A DNA stretch of 64,000 bases from SZAS-79 sp964599095 (GCA_964599095.1 CAZREB010000002.1:186001-250000); one strand, 5' to 3'; positions 35,792-45,040 are shown, numbered from the stretch's first letter. Notes: generated by a model not told the origin, from the sequence alone. Numbers and translations: made by a program.

Positions 35792-36271
35792 ATGGACACC
35801 GATGCCGCCAGGACTCTCGCCTCCCTGATCCGCGGCCAGCGCACCGCCGCGCTCGGCACGCTGCGCCAAGGCGCGCCGCTGGTGTCGATGGTGCTGTACC
35901 TGCCGGCCGCCGATTTCTCCGCATTCCACCTGCACGTGAGCCGGCTCGCCTGGCACACGCAGGACATGCTCGCCGACCCGCGGGTCTCGCTGTCGATCGC
36001 CGCGACCGACGACGGCGCGCGCGACCCGCAGGTGCTCGAGCGCGTCAGCCTGCGCGGCGAGGCCTTGCCGATTGCCAACGACGCCGCTGAGCACGCCTCA
36101 CTCAAGACCGCGTGGCTCGGGCGCTTTCCGGAGTCCGCGATCAATTTCGAGCTGGCCGACTTCTCGTTCTTCCGGATCGCGGTGCGCGACGCGCGCTTCG
36201 TGGCCGGCTTCGGCCGCATCCACAACCTGTCGGCCGGCGCCCTCGCCGAGGCGGCGGCTGGCAGTATTTAG
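35792..36271 (+). CDS. Pyridoxamine-5'-phosphate-oxidase-like split-barrel protein
   Basis: A 159-residue FMN-binding split-barrel protein (HugZ/PNPOx-like) containing RTAALGTLRQGAPLVSMVLYL, HVSRLAWHTQDMLADPRVSL, and FELADFSFFRIAVRDARFVAGFGR (C-terminal, residues about 120-143). It lacks the C-terminal extension of haem-degrading HugZ, so it is more likely a general flavin- or cofactor-binding protein. It is transcribed divergently from lolC. Confidence 0.82.
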   Translation: MDTDAARTLASLIRGQRTAALGTLRQGAPLVSMVLYLPAADFSAFHLHVSRLAWHTQDMLADPRVSLSIAATDDGARDPQVLERVSLRGEALPIANDAAEHASLKTAWLGRFPESAINFELADFSFFRIAVRDARFVAGFGRIHNLSAGALAEAAAGSI

Positions 36272-36323
36272 GCTCGAATGCCAGTATCCATGCGGGGTTT
36301 GTGTCGAAAATGGCAGCATTAGC

Positions 36324-37169
36324 TTGCTGATCCACGGCGTCGATTTCACCAGCGCGCCCGGCCGCCGCAAGTGCATCACGATCGCGAGCGGCACGCTGCG
36401 CGGCGCCACGCTGGCGGTGTCCGGTATCGAGGCGGCCGAAAGCTGGCCGGCGTTCGAGGCCTGGCTCGAACGGCCCGGCCCGTGGATCGGCGGGTTCGAT
36501 TTCCCGTTCGGCCTGCCGCGCGAGGCGGTACGGGAACTCGGCTGGCCGCAGCAATGGCGTTCGCTTGTCCGGCATTGCCGCACACTCGACCGCGAGGCGT
36601 TCCGCAAGGCGCTCGACGACTGCCGGGCCCGCCGGCCGGCCGGCGACAAGTATCCGCACCGGTGCGGCGACCTCGCGGCCGGTTCGCACAGCCCGGTCAA
36701 GCTGGTGAACCCGCCGGTGGCGCTGATGTTCCTCGAAGGCGCGCCGCGCCTCGAGGCCGCGGAGGTGCATATTCCCGGCCTGCGCGATGGGGACAGGTCG
36801 AGGATAGCGCTCGAAGCCTATCCGGGATTCGCGGTGCGGCAGGTCTGCCGGGCACTCCATCCCGGCACGCGCCCCGCGTCCTACAAGAACGATGCGAAGT
36901 CCAAGCAGACGCCCGAGCGCCGCCGGATGCGAGGCGAGATCGTGCGCCACCTCACCGGGCCGGGGCTGGGCGGCCTGCGGCTTCGCGCCGGTCCTGCGCT
37001 GCTGGAGTCGCTCGTCGCCGACGGCAGCGGCGATCGCCTCGACGCAGTGCTCTGCGCGCTGCAGGCCGCGCAATCGTGGACTCTGCGCGACGCGAACTAC
37101 GGCCTGCCCGCGGAACTCGACCCACTCGAAGGCTGGATCGCGACCGTGCCGGCGGTCCCGTCCCCCTAG
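36324..37169 (+). CDS. DUF429 domain protein
   Basis: A 281-residue protein with DUF429 features: an N-terminal GVDFTSAPGRRK (an RNase H-like acidic strand), GGFDFPFGLPREAV, and the C-terminal DRLDAVLCALQAA. The set of acidic residues resembles RNase H-fold nucleases, but activity is unproven. The start is uncertain: TTG 36324 gives MLIHGVDFTSAPG, and no ATG lies in frame in the right place. The frame remains open upstream across the preceding gene. Confidence 0.75.
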   Translation: MLIHGVDFTSAPGRRKCITIASGTLRGATLAVSGIEAAESWPAFEAWLERPGPWIGGFDFPFGLPREAVRELGWPQQWRSLVRHCRTLDREAFRKALDDCRARRPAGDKYPHRCGDLAAGSHSPVKLVNPPVALMFLEGAPRLEAAEVHIPGLRDGDRSRIALEAYPGFAVRQVCRALHPGTRPASYKNDAKSKQTPERRRMRGEIVRHLTGPGLGGLRLRAGPALLESLVADGSGDRLDAVLCALQAAQSWTLRDANYGLPAELDPLEGWIATVPAVPSP

Positions 37170-37172
37170 AAT
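37167..37172 (+). promoter_or_regulatory. -10-like hexamer TAGAAT placed for a leaderless transcript
   Basis: TAGAAT overlaps the DUF429 stop codon and ends 6 bases before the ATG at 37179, the same geometry as at 11165. Confidence 0.4.
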
Positions 37173-37178
37173 CGGGCC

Positions 37179-37808
37179 ATGAATTTCGCGACCAGCTTCC
37201 TCAAGGGCCTCGCCTTCGGCTTCCTCCTCGCCGCCACCGTCGGCCCGCTGTGGATCCTGTGCTTTCGCCGTACGCTCGCGCACGGCCGCCTGTTCGGCTT
37301 CGTGTCCGGCATGGGGGTGGCCACGGCGGACGCGCTTTACGGGTTCGTGGCCGCGTTTGGCCTCACCGTTGTGTCGAATTTCCTGATCGCCCAAAAGTTC
37401 TGGCTCGGCATCATCGGTGGCGCCTTCCTGTGCTGGCTCGGGTTGAAGACTCTGCTCTCGCGACCGGGCGACCCGCCGGCCGAAGGAAAAACTGCGGCAC
37501 CGGCGAGCAATCTCGTCGTGGCCTACACCTCGACCTTCGCGCTGACGCTGACCAACCCGGCCACGATCCTCGCCTTCGTCGCGATCTTCGCCGGGCTCGG
37601 CCTCGCCGCGAGCGGCAGCTATGCCGAGGCGTCGATGGTGGTGTTCGGCGTCACGCTCGGTTCGGCGTTCTGGTGGATGATGCTCGCGCTCGGCGCCGGC
37701 TGGCTGCGCACCCGCAGCGGCCCGCGGCTGCTGCGCGCGATCAACGTCGTCGCCGGCGTGTCCATCCTCTCGTTCGGCGTTGTCCAGCTCGTTGCGCTCG
37801 CGGTATAG
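37179..37808 (+). CDS. LysE-family translocator
   Basis: A 209-residue exporter with six membrane segments. The LysE/RhtB motif is GFLLAATVGPLWILCFRRTL (residues 14-33), followed by GMGVATADALYGFVA and FALTLTNPATILAFVAIFAGLG. Such proteins export amino acids or homoserine lactones. The cargo is not known. The Bug receptor begins 51 bases downstream, with TATAGT at the end of this gene as a possible -10 for it. Confidence 0.88.
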   Translation: MNFATSFLKGLAFGFLLAATVGPLWILCFRRTLAHGRLFGFVSGMGVATADALYGFVAAFGLTVVSNFLIAQKFWLGIIGGAFLCWLGLKTLLSRPGDPPAEGKTAAPASNLVVAYTSTFALTLTNPATILAFVAIFAGLGLAASGSYAEASMVVFGVTLGSAFWWMMLALGAGWLRTRSGPRLLRAINVVAGVSILSFGVVQLVALAV

Positions 37809-37859
37809 TCGGCACTGGACGTTTATCCAGCCCCCACCGTCGCCTTCCCGGATCGATCG

Positions 37860-38822
37860 ATGAAGATTTCCACCGCACTCGCCGCCTTCGCGCTCGCGCT
37901 TGCCGCCACGGCCGCGGCAGCCCAGGGCTACCCGACCAAGACGGTGAAGATGATCGTGCCCTTCCCGCCGGCCGGCGCGACCGATTCGGTCGCGCGCTTC
38001 GTCGGCCAGAAGCTGGCCGAGCGCTGGGGCCAGTCGGTCGTGATCGAGAACAGGCCGGGCGCCGGCGGCAGCATAGGCTCGGACCTCGCGGCCAAGAGCG
38101 CGCCCGACGGCTACACGCTGCTGATGGCAACGACCAGCACGCACTCGATCGGCCCTTCGCTCTCCAGGCTGCCGTACGACCCGATCAAGGACTTCGCGGC
38201 CATCATCCACGTGGCCGACGTGCCGAACGTGCTGCTCGTGAGCCCCACGCTGCCGGTGAAGACGGTCAAGGAACTGGTCGCCTATGCGAAGTCGAAGCCC
38301 GGCCAGCTGAACTACGGCTCCTCCGGCCCCGGCACGATCGTGCATCTCAATGCCGAGCTGTTCAAGATGATCTCGGGCACCGACATCCAGCACGTGCCGT
38401 ACAAGGGCACTGCGCTCGTGATCCCGGACCTCGCCAACGGCCAGATCGCGATGCTGTTCGACAGCCTCGCGAGCGCGATGCCGCACATCCGCTCGGGCCG
38501 CGGCCGTCCGATCGCGGTCAACGCGAGCAAGCGCTCGCCGCTGCTGCCCGAGATTCCCACGCTTGCCGAGGCCGGCATGCCGGAATTCAACACGAACACC
38601 TGGTTCGGGATGTTCGCGCCGCACGGCACGCCTAAAGAGATCGTCGCGAAGATCCACGACGACGTGATCGCCGCGATGCAGTCGCCCGACCTGCGCGAGC
38701 GCTTCGCCTCGGTCGGCGCCGAGCCGGTGGGCGGCACCTCCGAGCAGTTCACCGCCCGCATCCTGTCGGACACCCACCGCTGGGCGCAGGTCATCAAGGC
38801 GGCCAGGGTCAAGATCGAATAG
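37860..38822 (+). CDS. Bug-family tripartite tricarboxylate transporter substrate-binding protein
   Basis: A 320-residue periplasmic receptor. The signal peptide is residues 1-21 (cleavage after AAAAQ). The mature protein has YPTKTVKMIVPFPPAGATDSVAR and VIENRPGAGGSIGSDLAAKSAPDGYTLL (two adjacent Bug motifs, residues about 23-88). Bug receptors bind carboxylates such as citrate, nicotinate or aromatic acids. No membrane subunits TctA/B are next to it, so it is an orphan, as is usual in Burkholderiales. Confidence 0.93.
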   Translation: MKISTALAAFALALAATAAAAQGYPTKTVKMIVPFPPAGATDSVARFVGQKLAERWGQSVVIENRPGAGGSIGSDLAAKSAPDGYTLLMATTSTHSIGPSLSRLPYDPIKDFAAIIHVADVPNVLLVSPTLPVKTVKELVAYAKSKPGQLNYGSSGPGTIVHLNAELFKMISGTDIQHVPYKGTALVIPDLANGQIAMLFDSLASAMPHIRSGRGRPIAVNASKRSPLLPEIPTLAEAGMPEFNTNTWFGMFAPHGTPKEIVAKIHDDVIAAMQSPDLRERFASVGAEPVGGTSEQFTARILSDTHRWAQVIKAARVKIE

Positions 38823-38824
38823 CG

Positions 38825-40285
38825 GTGAAGCTCCAAGGCGGCCTCCTCGACGCCCCGCTCGCCATCGTCGACCTGGAGACGACCGGCGCGCACCCGGAAC
38901 ACAGCAGGATCACCGAGATCGCGGTGATCGAGGTCGACGGCGGCGAAGTGCGCTCCGAATGGGACACGCTGGTCAATCCCGGCACGCCTATCCCGGCGAC
39001 CATCCAGGCGCTGACCGGCATCACCGACGAGATGGTCGCCAGGGCGCCGACCTTCAGGCAACTGGCCGGCGACCTCTTCGAGCGCCTGCAGGGCCGCGTG
39101 GTGGTCGCCCACAACGCACGCTTCGACTACGGCTTCCTCAAGCGCGAGTTCGAGCGCGAAGGCCTCAGCTACAACGCCCGCACGCTGTGCACCGTGCGGC
39201 TGTCGCGCAAGCTCTATCCGGCCCATTCGCGCCACAATCTCGATGCGCTGATGGAACGCCACGGCCTGCGCTGCAGCGCGCGCCACCGCGCGCTCGGCGA
39301 CGCGCAGGTGCTTTGGGAGTTCCTCGGCGTGGCCGAGCGCGAGTGCGGATTCGACGCGGTCGCGGCCGCCGCCAGGACCATCGCGAAGCAGCCTTCGCTG
39401 CCGGCGGCGATCGACCGCGCCGCGATCGACGCGATCCCCGAGGCGCCGGGCGTATACGTCTTCTACGGCGAATCCGGCGCGCCGCTTTACGTCGGCAAGA
39501 GCGTGTCGATGCGCACGCGCGTGATGGCGCACTTTGCCGACGGCGTGCGCTCGGCGCGCGAGGCCGAACTGGCGCAAAAGGTGCGCTCGATCGAATGCGA
39601 GCGCACCTGCGGCGAGCTGGGCGCGCTGCTGCGCGAGGCCGAGCTCGTGAAGGCGCTGTCGCCGGCGCACAACCGCAAGCTGCGCCGCGCGGCGGGTCTC
39701 TTCACCTTCGTCTTCGAGCCGCACGAGGCGCCGCACCGGAGCCTGCGCCTCGCAGGCGGCGAGGAGATCGGCGGCGAGAGCCTGCCTTTCATGCACGGCC
39801 TGTTCCGCACCCAGCGCTCGGCGACCGCGGCGTTGCGCGCCCTTGCAGACGCGCATGGCCTGTGCCTGCAGACCCTCGGCCACGAGAAGCTGCCGCGCGG
39901 CGGCGCGTGCTTCCGCAACCAGGTCGGGCGCTGCGCGGGCGTCTGCGCCGGCAAGGAAGGGCTCGCCGCGCACCATGCGCGGGTAGCCGCCGCGCTTGCG
40001 CGCATCAAGCTGCCGGCATGGCCGTATCGCGGCCCGGTCGGGCTGGTCGAGACCGACGCCGGGCGCGAGGCCACCGAGATCCACGTGGCGCACAACTGGT
40101 GCTACCTCGGCACTGCGCGCTCCGAGGACGAACTCGCGGCGATGGTCGAATCCCCGCCGCGCGGCCGGTTCGACCACGACCACTACGCCATCCTCACGAA
40201 GGTCCTCGGCGGCCGGCCGCGCACCAGAGTCATCGAGCTGCCGGCGTTTGCGCGCGTCGAGGAGCGCCTGTGCACTGCGAACTGA
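38825..40285 (+). CDS. DnaQ-like 3'-5' exonuclease fused to a GIY-YIG nuclease
   Basis: A 486-residue fusion. The N-terminal DEDDh exonuclease has IVDLETTGAHPEHSRITEIAVI (residues 14-35), VAHNARFDYGFLKREF and HRALGDAQVL. The second domain is a UvrC/Cho-like GIY-YIG nuclease (PGVYVFYGESGAPLYVGKS near 205), followed by a Cys-rich segment NQVGRCAGVC. It probably trims or incises damaged DNA. The start GTG 38825 is 2 bases after the Bug stop. Its end overlaps the next gene by 16 bases, and recJ follows, so this is a DNA-repair neighbourhood. Confidence 0.88.
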   Translation: MKLQGGLLDAPLAIVDLETTGAHPEHSRITEIAVIEVDGGEVRSEWDTLVNPGTPIPATIQALTGITDEMVARAPTFRQLAGDLFERLQGRVVVAHNARFDYGFLKREFEREGLSYNARTLCTVRLSRKLYPAHSRHNLDALMERHGLRCSARHRALGDAQVLWEFLGVAERECGFDAVAAAARTIAKQPSLPAAIDRAAIDAIPEAPGVYVFYGESGAPLYVGKSVSMRTRVMAHFADGVRSAREAELAQKVRSIECERTCGELGALLREAELVKALSPAHNRKLRRAAGLFTFVFEPHEAPHRSLRLAGGEEIGGESLPFMHGLFRTQRSATAALRALADAHGLCLQTLGHEKLPRGGACFRNQVGRCAGVCAGKEGLAAHHARVAAALARIKLPAWPYRGPVGLVETDAGREATEIHVAHNWCYLGTARSEDELAAMVESPPRGRFDHDHYAILTKVLGGRPRTRVIELPAFARVEERLCTAN

Positions 40286-41307
40286 TCGTGCCGGGGTTGA
40301 TGCCGCAAGACTCCGAAGGGGCCGCCGAATCGATCGCCGGTTTGCGCCTGCCGGCGCTCGAGCTGCTGCTCGCCCGTGCGCGCCGCTCTACCGACGCGCC
40401 GGCCTCGCTCGAGCAATGGCTCGCGCGTTCGTTCGACGGCGATGAGGACGCCGAGATCCCTGCCGGCGCGCTCACGGTTGCGGCGCTGGGCGGCGCCGCC
40501 GGCGACGCGACCTGGATGCGCGCCGACCCGGCGCACCTGCGCCTCAATCGCGACCAGCTCGTCCTCGTGCCGGCGCCCGCCTTCGGCCTGCAGGCGGCCG
40601 AGTCCGAGGCGCTCGCCGAAACGCTCAACCGGCATTTCGCCGGCGAGTTGACGTTCTACCCCTTCAGCGCCGAGCGCTGGTGCGTGCGGCTCGGTTCCCA
40701 CGCAGCCGTCGGCCTGCGCACCGAAACGCCGGCCGAAGTCGCCGGCCGCGACATCAACCGCCACTTGCCCTCAGGGGACAGTGCCAAGCGCTGGCACTCG
40801 ACCCTGAACGAGATCCAGATGCTGCTGCACGAGCACCCGGTCAACGAAGCGCGCGAGGAACGCGGCGAGCCGGTGGTGAACAGCGTCTGGTTGTGGGGCG
40901 CCGGCACCCTGCCCGCGGATGCGTCGGCACAGTTCCAGTCGGTCACCGCCGACGACCCGGTGGCGCTGGGCTATGCGCACGCCGCCGGCCTGCGGCATCG
41001 CCCGCTGCCACGCAATGCGGTCGACTGGCTGGAGCGCCTGCCGGAAGACGGCAGGCAACTCGTGGTGCTCGATGCGTTGCGGCTGCCGCTCGCGTTGAGC
41101 GACTTCGAGGCCTGGCGCGCGCGCATCGGCGAACTGGAGGAACGCTGGTTCGCCCCGCTGCTCGCCGCGCTGAAGTCCGGGCGCATCGGCATGGTGACCG
41201 TGCTGGTGCCCGACGGCGCCGAACTGCGCGCCTTCGAGACGACGCGCAACGACCAGCGCCATTTCTGGCGCCGGCCGCAACCGCTGGGCCGCTGGCAGGC
41301 CGGTTAG
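40270..41307 (+). CDS. Phosphoglycerate-mutase-like protein of unknown function
   Basis: A 345-residue conserved betaproteobacterial protein. Recognisable text includes LTFYPFSAERWCVRL and KRWHSTLNEIQMLLHEHPVNEAREERG, which occur in proteins annotated as cofactor-independent phosphoglycerate mutase-like. I do not see the alkaline-phosphatase superfamily metal motifs clearly, so the enzymatic label is weak. The GTG start overlaps the DnaQ/GIY-YIG gene by 16 bases. Its regular position just upstream of recJ may be more informative than the fold name. Confidence 0.65.
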   Translation: MHCELIVPGLMPQDSEGAAESIAGLRLPALELLLARARRSTDAPASLEQWLARSFDGDEDAEIPAGALTVAALGGAAGDATWMRADPAHLRLNRDQLVLVPAPAFGLQAAESEALAETLNRHFAGELTFYPFSAERWCVRLGSHAAVGLRTETPAEVAGRDINRHLPSGDSAKRWHSTLNEIQMLLHEHPVNEAREERGEPVVNSVWLWGAGTLPADASAQFQSVTADDPVALGYAHAAGLRHRPLPRNAVDWLERLPEDGRQLVVLDALRLPLALSDFEAWRARIGELEERWFAPLLAALKSGRIGMVTVLVPDGAELRAFETTRNDQRHFWRRPQPLGRWQAG

Positions 41308-41381
41308 ATGGCAGCATATTCCATGGAATCGCACTACTGGCGCGGCCCGGGATCCAAACTTGGCAGTATTGGAGTCGCCCG

Positions 41382-43100
41382 TTGAAAATCCTCACCCGTC
41401 CCTACTCCGAAGCCGATCGCGTCGCGCTGATGCGCGCGGGCCTGCACCCGGTGCTCGCGCGCGTGTTTGCCGCGCGGCGCATCAAGTCGGTGACGGAACT
41501 GGAAACCGACCCGGCGCGGCTGCTGTCGCCCTCGCAGCTTGCCCATGCGGAAGACGCTGCGCGCCTGCTGGCCGACGCGATCCGCGACCGCAAGCACATC
41601 CTGATCGTCGCGGACTACGACTGCGACGGCGCCACCGCCTGTGCGGTAGGAATCCGCGCGCTGCGTTCCTTCGGTGCGCAGGTCGATTACCTGGTGCCGA
41701 ACCGGTTCGAACTCGGCTACGGCCTGTCGCCCGAGCTGGTGGATCTCGCCGCGCACAGGAAGCCGGACCTGATCGTCACCGTCGACAACGGCATTGCCAG
41801 CGTCGAGGGCGTGGGGCGCGCGAATGCGCTCGGCATTGCGACGCTGATCACCGACCACCACCTGCCCGGCGCCGAGCTGCCGGCGGCCGCCTGCATCGTC
41901 AACCCGAACCAGCCCGGTTGCGGCTTCCCGAGCAAGAACCTCGCCGGCGTCGGCGTTATGTTCTACGTGATGCTCGCGCTGCGCGCCGAATTGCGCGACC
42001 GCGGGATGTTCAAGGGAAGGGAAGAACCGAATCTCTCGGCGCTGACCGACCTCGTCGCGCTCGGCACCGTGGCCGACGTGGTGCCGCTCGATGCGAACAA
42101 CCGCATCCTGGTCGGCCATGGGCTGAAGCGCCTGCGCGCGGGCAAGGGCAAGGCCGGTCTGGTCGCGCTGATGAGGATCGCCGGGCGCGACCCGCGCAAG
42201 GCGAGCGCATTCGACCTGGGCTTCATCATCGGCCCGCGCCTGAACGCGGCCGGGCGGCTGGCCGACATGAGCCTGGGCATCGAATGCCTGATCACCGACG
42301 ACGCGGCGCGCGCGGCCAACTGCGCGCAGGAACTCGACCGGCTGAACGGCGAGCGCCGCACGATCGAAGGCGGCATGCTGGAAGAAGCGCTTTCCGCGGT
42401 CACCGGGCTGCCCGAAACGCCCGGCGCCGGCGTGTCGCTCTATAACGAAGCATGGCACCAGGGCGTCGTCGGCATCCTCGCCTCGCGCATCAAGGACAAG
42501 TTGCACCGGCCCGTAATCGCCTTTGCGCGCGCGACCGAAGGCGGCATCGCAGGCAACCTGCGCGGGTCCGGCCGCTCGATCGCCGGCCTGCACCTGCGCG
42601 ACTGCCTCGACCTGGTGTCCAAGCGCGAGCCGGACCTGATCCTGCGCTTCGGGGGCCACTCGATGGCGGCGGGGTTGTCGATCCGCGAAAGCGACCTTGC
42701 GCGCTTTTCCGCGGCTTTTGAAGCGGCCGCGGCGGGAATGATCCCGCCGGCGGCGCTGCAAAAGACGATCGAGACCGACGGCGAGCTCGAGAGCGCCTAC
42801 TTCACGCTCGACGTCGCGCAGATGGTCGAGGACCAGATCTGGGGCCAAGGCTTTCCGCAGCCGGTCTTCTGCGATACATTCGAAGTCGAGTCGCAGCGCA
42901 TCGTCGGCGGCAAGCACACGAAGCTGCGCCTGGCAAAGGACGGGCGGCGCATCGAGGCCATCTGGTTCAATTCGGCGGGCGTCCCGCTCGCCGGAGCCGG
43001 CCGGAACGGCATCCGCGCGGCCTACCGCCTGGGCATCAACGAGTACAACGGCCTCAAGAGCGTGCAGGTCAATGTCGAGCACGCCGAACCGGTTTCCTGA
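41382..43100 (+). CDS. recJ: Single-stranded-DNA-specific exonuclease RecJ
   Basis: A 572-residue 5'-3' exonuclease of the DHH family for recombination and mismatch/base-excision repair. Manganese ligands are in VADYDCDGATA (residues about 72-82), VTVDNGI and TDHHLPG. DHHA1 motifs (GRLNAAGR-like PRLNAAGRL and FGGHSMAAGLSI) follow, with a C-terminal OB-like part. The start TTG 41382 gives MKILTRPYSEADRV. The length is family-typical. Confidence 0.95.
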   Translation: MKILTRPYSEADRVALMRAGLHPVLARVFAARRIKSVTELETDPARLLSPSQLAHAEDAARLLADAIRDRKHILIVADYDCDGATACAVGIRALRSFGAQVDYLVPNRFELGYGLSPELVDLAAHRKPDLIVTVDNGIASVEGVGRANALGIATLITDHHLPGAELPAAACIVNPNQPGCGFPSKNLAGVGVMFYVMLALRAELRDRGMFKGREEPNLSALTDLVALGTVADVVPLDANNRILVGHGLKRLRAGKGKAGLVALMRIAGRDPRKASAFDLGFIIGPRLNAAGRLADMSLGIECLITDDAARAANCAQELDRLNGERRTIEGGMLEEALSAVTGLPETPGAGVSLYNEAWHQGVVGILASRIKDKLHRPVIAFARATEGGIAGNLRGSGRSIAGLHLRDCLDLVSKREPDLILRFGGHSMAAGLSIRESDLARFSAAFEAAAAGMIPPAALQKTIETDGELESAYFTLDVAQMVEDQIWGQGFPQPVFCDTFEVESQRIVGGKHTKLRLAKDGRRIEAIWFNSAGVPLAGAGRNGIRAAYRLGINEYNGLKSVQVNVEHAEPVS

Positions 43101-43123
43101 AAATAGCCGAGCATCCGAGAACA

Positions 43124-43999
43124 ATGATCCTGCAGCTTACGCATCACGTCGCCCCCGCTTTCGTCGCGCGCATCGCGTGCGTGCTCACGGCGTGGCTTTT
43201 CATGGCCGCCGCGGTCGCCCAGCAGATCAACGCCGGCCCCTACGTACCCTCGCCGCAGAGCGTGGTGGCCGACATGCTCAGGTATGCCGGCGTCGGGCCC
43301 ACCGATTTCATCATCGACCTCGGCTCGGGCGACGGCCGGATCGTGCGCACCGCCGCGCTCGTGTACGGCGCGCGCGGCTTCGGCGTCGAGATCCAGGACG
43401 ACCTCGTCAGGCAGTCGAACGAGGACGCCAGGCAGGAAGGGATCGCCGACCGCGTGAAGTTCCTGAAGCAGGACCTCTTCAAGACCGACATCTCGCAGGC
43501 CACGGTGCTCACGATGTACCTGCTGCCGAACACCGTGAACATGCTCTCGGAAAAGCTGAGGACCGAGCTGAAGCCCGGCACGCGGATCATCTCGCACGAC
43601 TACGGACTCGCCGGCTGGATCCCCGAGCAGACCAAGGTCTTCGACCTCGAAGACAAGATCAAGATCAGCGGCGTCACGACGACGATCATCTTCCTCTACG
43701 TCGTGCCGGCGAAGGTCGCCGGGCAGTGGAGCGCGAAAATCCCGCCGGCGGCTTCCAGATTGCCGGTGACTTTCGAGCTGAAGCAGCAGATGCAGAAGAT
43801 CGGCGGCATGGCCCGGGTGGGCCCGCGCGAAGTGCCGATCGAGGACGCGAAGCTGGTCGGCGAGAAGATCTCGTTCCGGCTGCCGGTCGAGCGCGGCCGC
43901 GCGCTGCACTTCGCCGGGCAGGTCAGGGGCGGAACGATCGAAGGTACAGTCGAGACCGGCGGCGTGACTTCGCCCTGGACGGCGTCGCTCTCGAAATAG
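43124..43999 (+). CDS. Class I SAM-dependent methyltransferase with N-terminal signal or anchor
   Basis: A 291-residue protein. The methyltransferase core has the SAM motif DFIIDLGSGDGRIVR (residues about 61-75), followed by GVEIQDDLVRQSNEDA and VLTMYLLPNTVN. From ATG 43124 the first 33 residues look like a Sec signal or anchor (VARIACVLTAWLFMAAAVAQQ). An internal ATG at 43202 would remove it. An exported SAM enzyme would be odd because SAM is cytosolic, so either the short start is used or the segment is a cytoplasm-facing anchor. The C-terminal half beyond residue 200 is an extra beta-rich part. The substrate is unknown. Confidence 0.8.
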   Translation: MILQLTHHVAPAFVARIACVLTAWLFMAAAVAQQINAGPYVPSPQSVVADMLRYAGVGPTDFIIDLGSGDGRIVRTAALVYGARGFGVEIQDDLVRQSNEDARQEGIADRVKFLKQDLFKTDISQATVLTMYLLPNTVNMLSEKLRTELKPGTRIISHDYGLAGWIPEQTKVFDLEDKIKISGVTTTIIFLYVVPAKVAGQWSAKIPPAASRLPVTFELKQQMQKIGGMARVGPREVPIEDAKLVGEKISFRLPVERGRALHFAGQVRGGTIEGTVETGGVTSPWTASLSK

Positions 44000-44007
44000 G
44001 CGGCCGA

Positions 44008-44217
44008 ATGGAAAGGAAGCGCATCAACTCCTCGAAAATCCGCTCGGTCGGCTACGACGAGCGCAACCAGGTGCTCGAGATCGAATTTACCAACGGCCAG
44101 GTGCTGCAGTACCTGCGCGTATCGCACGAAACGCACCGGCGCCTGGTGGCCTCGCCGAACCCGGCGGCCTACTACGAAGACAACATTGCCGAGGACTACA
44201 CCTCGCGGCGGGTCTGA
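44008..44217 (+). CDS. KTSC domain protein
   Basis: A 69-residue single KTSC domain: INSSKIRSVGYDERNQVLEIEF and a C-terminal YYEDNIAEDYTSRRV. The KTSC name motif is here NSSKIRSVGY. Such domains are often fused to RNA- or nucleic-acid-handling proteins, and stand-alone copies have no known role. It lies 8 bases after the methyltransferase stop and 1 base before the next gene. Confidence 0.82.
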   Translation: MERKRINSSKIRSVGYDERNQVLEIEFTNGQVLQYLRVSHETHRRLVASPNPAAYYEDNIAEDYTSRRV

Positions 44218-44218
44218 G

Positions 44219-45037
44219 ATGGTTCGCACCAACGCCACGCCCGCTGCCCTCGTTCGCGGCGTACTCGCAGCCGCCCTCCTCGCGTTCGCCGCCGGCTGCG
44301 CCAGCCTGCCGCCGCCGGACGCGATCAGCGAACTCGCGCCCGGCGGCAAGATGCGCGCCGCGATCAACCTCGGCAACCCGATCCTCGCCTCCAGGGAGGC
44401 CGCGACCGGCGAATTGCGCGGTGTCTCGGTCGACCTCGCGCGCGAGCTGGCGCGGCGCCTCGGCGTGGCGGTCGAGCTCGTGCCGTACACCGCGGCGGGA
44501 CGCGTCGTCGACGGCGTGAAGACCAGGAGCTGGGATATCGCGTTCGTCGCCATCGACCCGGCGCGCGCGGTGGATATCGCCTACAGCCCGCCGTACGTCG
44601 TGATCGAAGGTGCCTACATGGTGAGGAACGACTCGCCGATCCGCGCCAACGACGAGGTCGACCGCAACGGCAACCGGGTCGCCGTCGGCCGCGGCAGCGC
44701 GTACGACCTTTTCCTCAAGCGCACTCTCAAGCAGGCGACGCTGGTGCAGGCGCCGACTTCGCCCGCGGTGGTGGACTTGTTCATGACGCAGAAGCTCGAA
44801 GTCGCCGCGGGCGTGCGCCAGCAACTCGAGATGGACGCAAAGAGGGTGCCGGGCGTGCGCATGCTCCCCGGGCGCTTCATGGTGATCAACCAGGCGATGG
44901 GCACGCCGCGCGAGCGCGCTGCGGGGGCGGCCTACCTGCGCACTTTCATCGAGGAAATGAAGTCTTCGGGCTTCGTGGCCGAAGCGCTTGCCCGCCACCG
45001 CATCGAAGGCGCCGGCGTGGCGCCGCCGGGGCCCTAG
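44219..45037 (+). CDS. Periplasmic amino-acid-type solute-binding lipoprotein
   Basis: A 272-residue SBP_bac_3 family protein. The lipobox is FAAGC (cysteine at about residue 25). The binding fold contains GELRGVSVDLARELARRLGV, WDIAFVAIDPARAVDIAYSP and GRGSAYDLFL. No ABC permease or ATPase is adjacent, so it may be an orphan sensor or receptor. It is probably in the same unit as the methyltransferase and KTSC genes. Confidence 0.85.
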   Translation: MVRTNATPAALVRGVLAAALLAFAAGCASLPPPDAISELAPGGKMRAAINLGNPILASREAATGELRGVSVDLARELARRLGVAVELVPYTAAGRVVDGVKTRSWDIAFVAIDPARAVDIAYSPPYVVIEGAYMVRNDSPIRANDEVDRNGNRVAVGRGSAYDLFLKRTLKQATLVQAPTSPAVVDLFMTQKLEVAAGVRQQLEMDAKRVPGVRMLPGRFMVINQAMGTPRERAAGAAYLRTFIEEMKSSGFVAEALARHRIEGAGVAPPGP

Positions 45038-45040
45038 GCG

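Noticed and set aside
36260..36319. GGCAG(T/C)AT boxes seen here and again near 41309-41361 as a possible dispersed repeat
   Set aside because: The matching segments are only about 8-10 bases each with different intervening sequence; too short to separate from chance without a genome-wide count.
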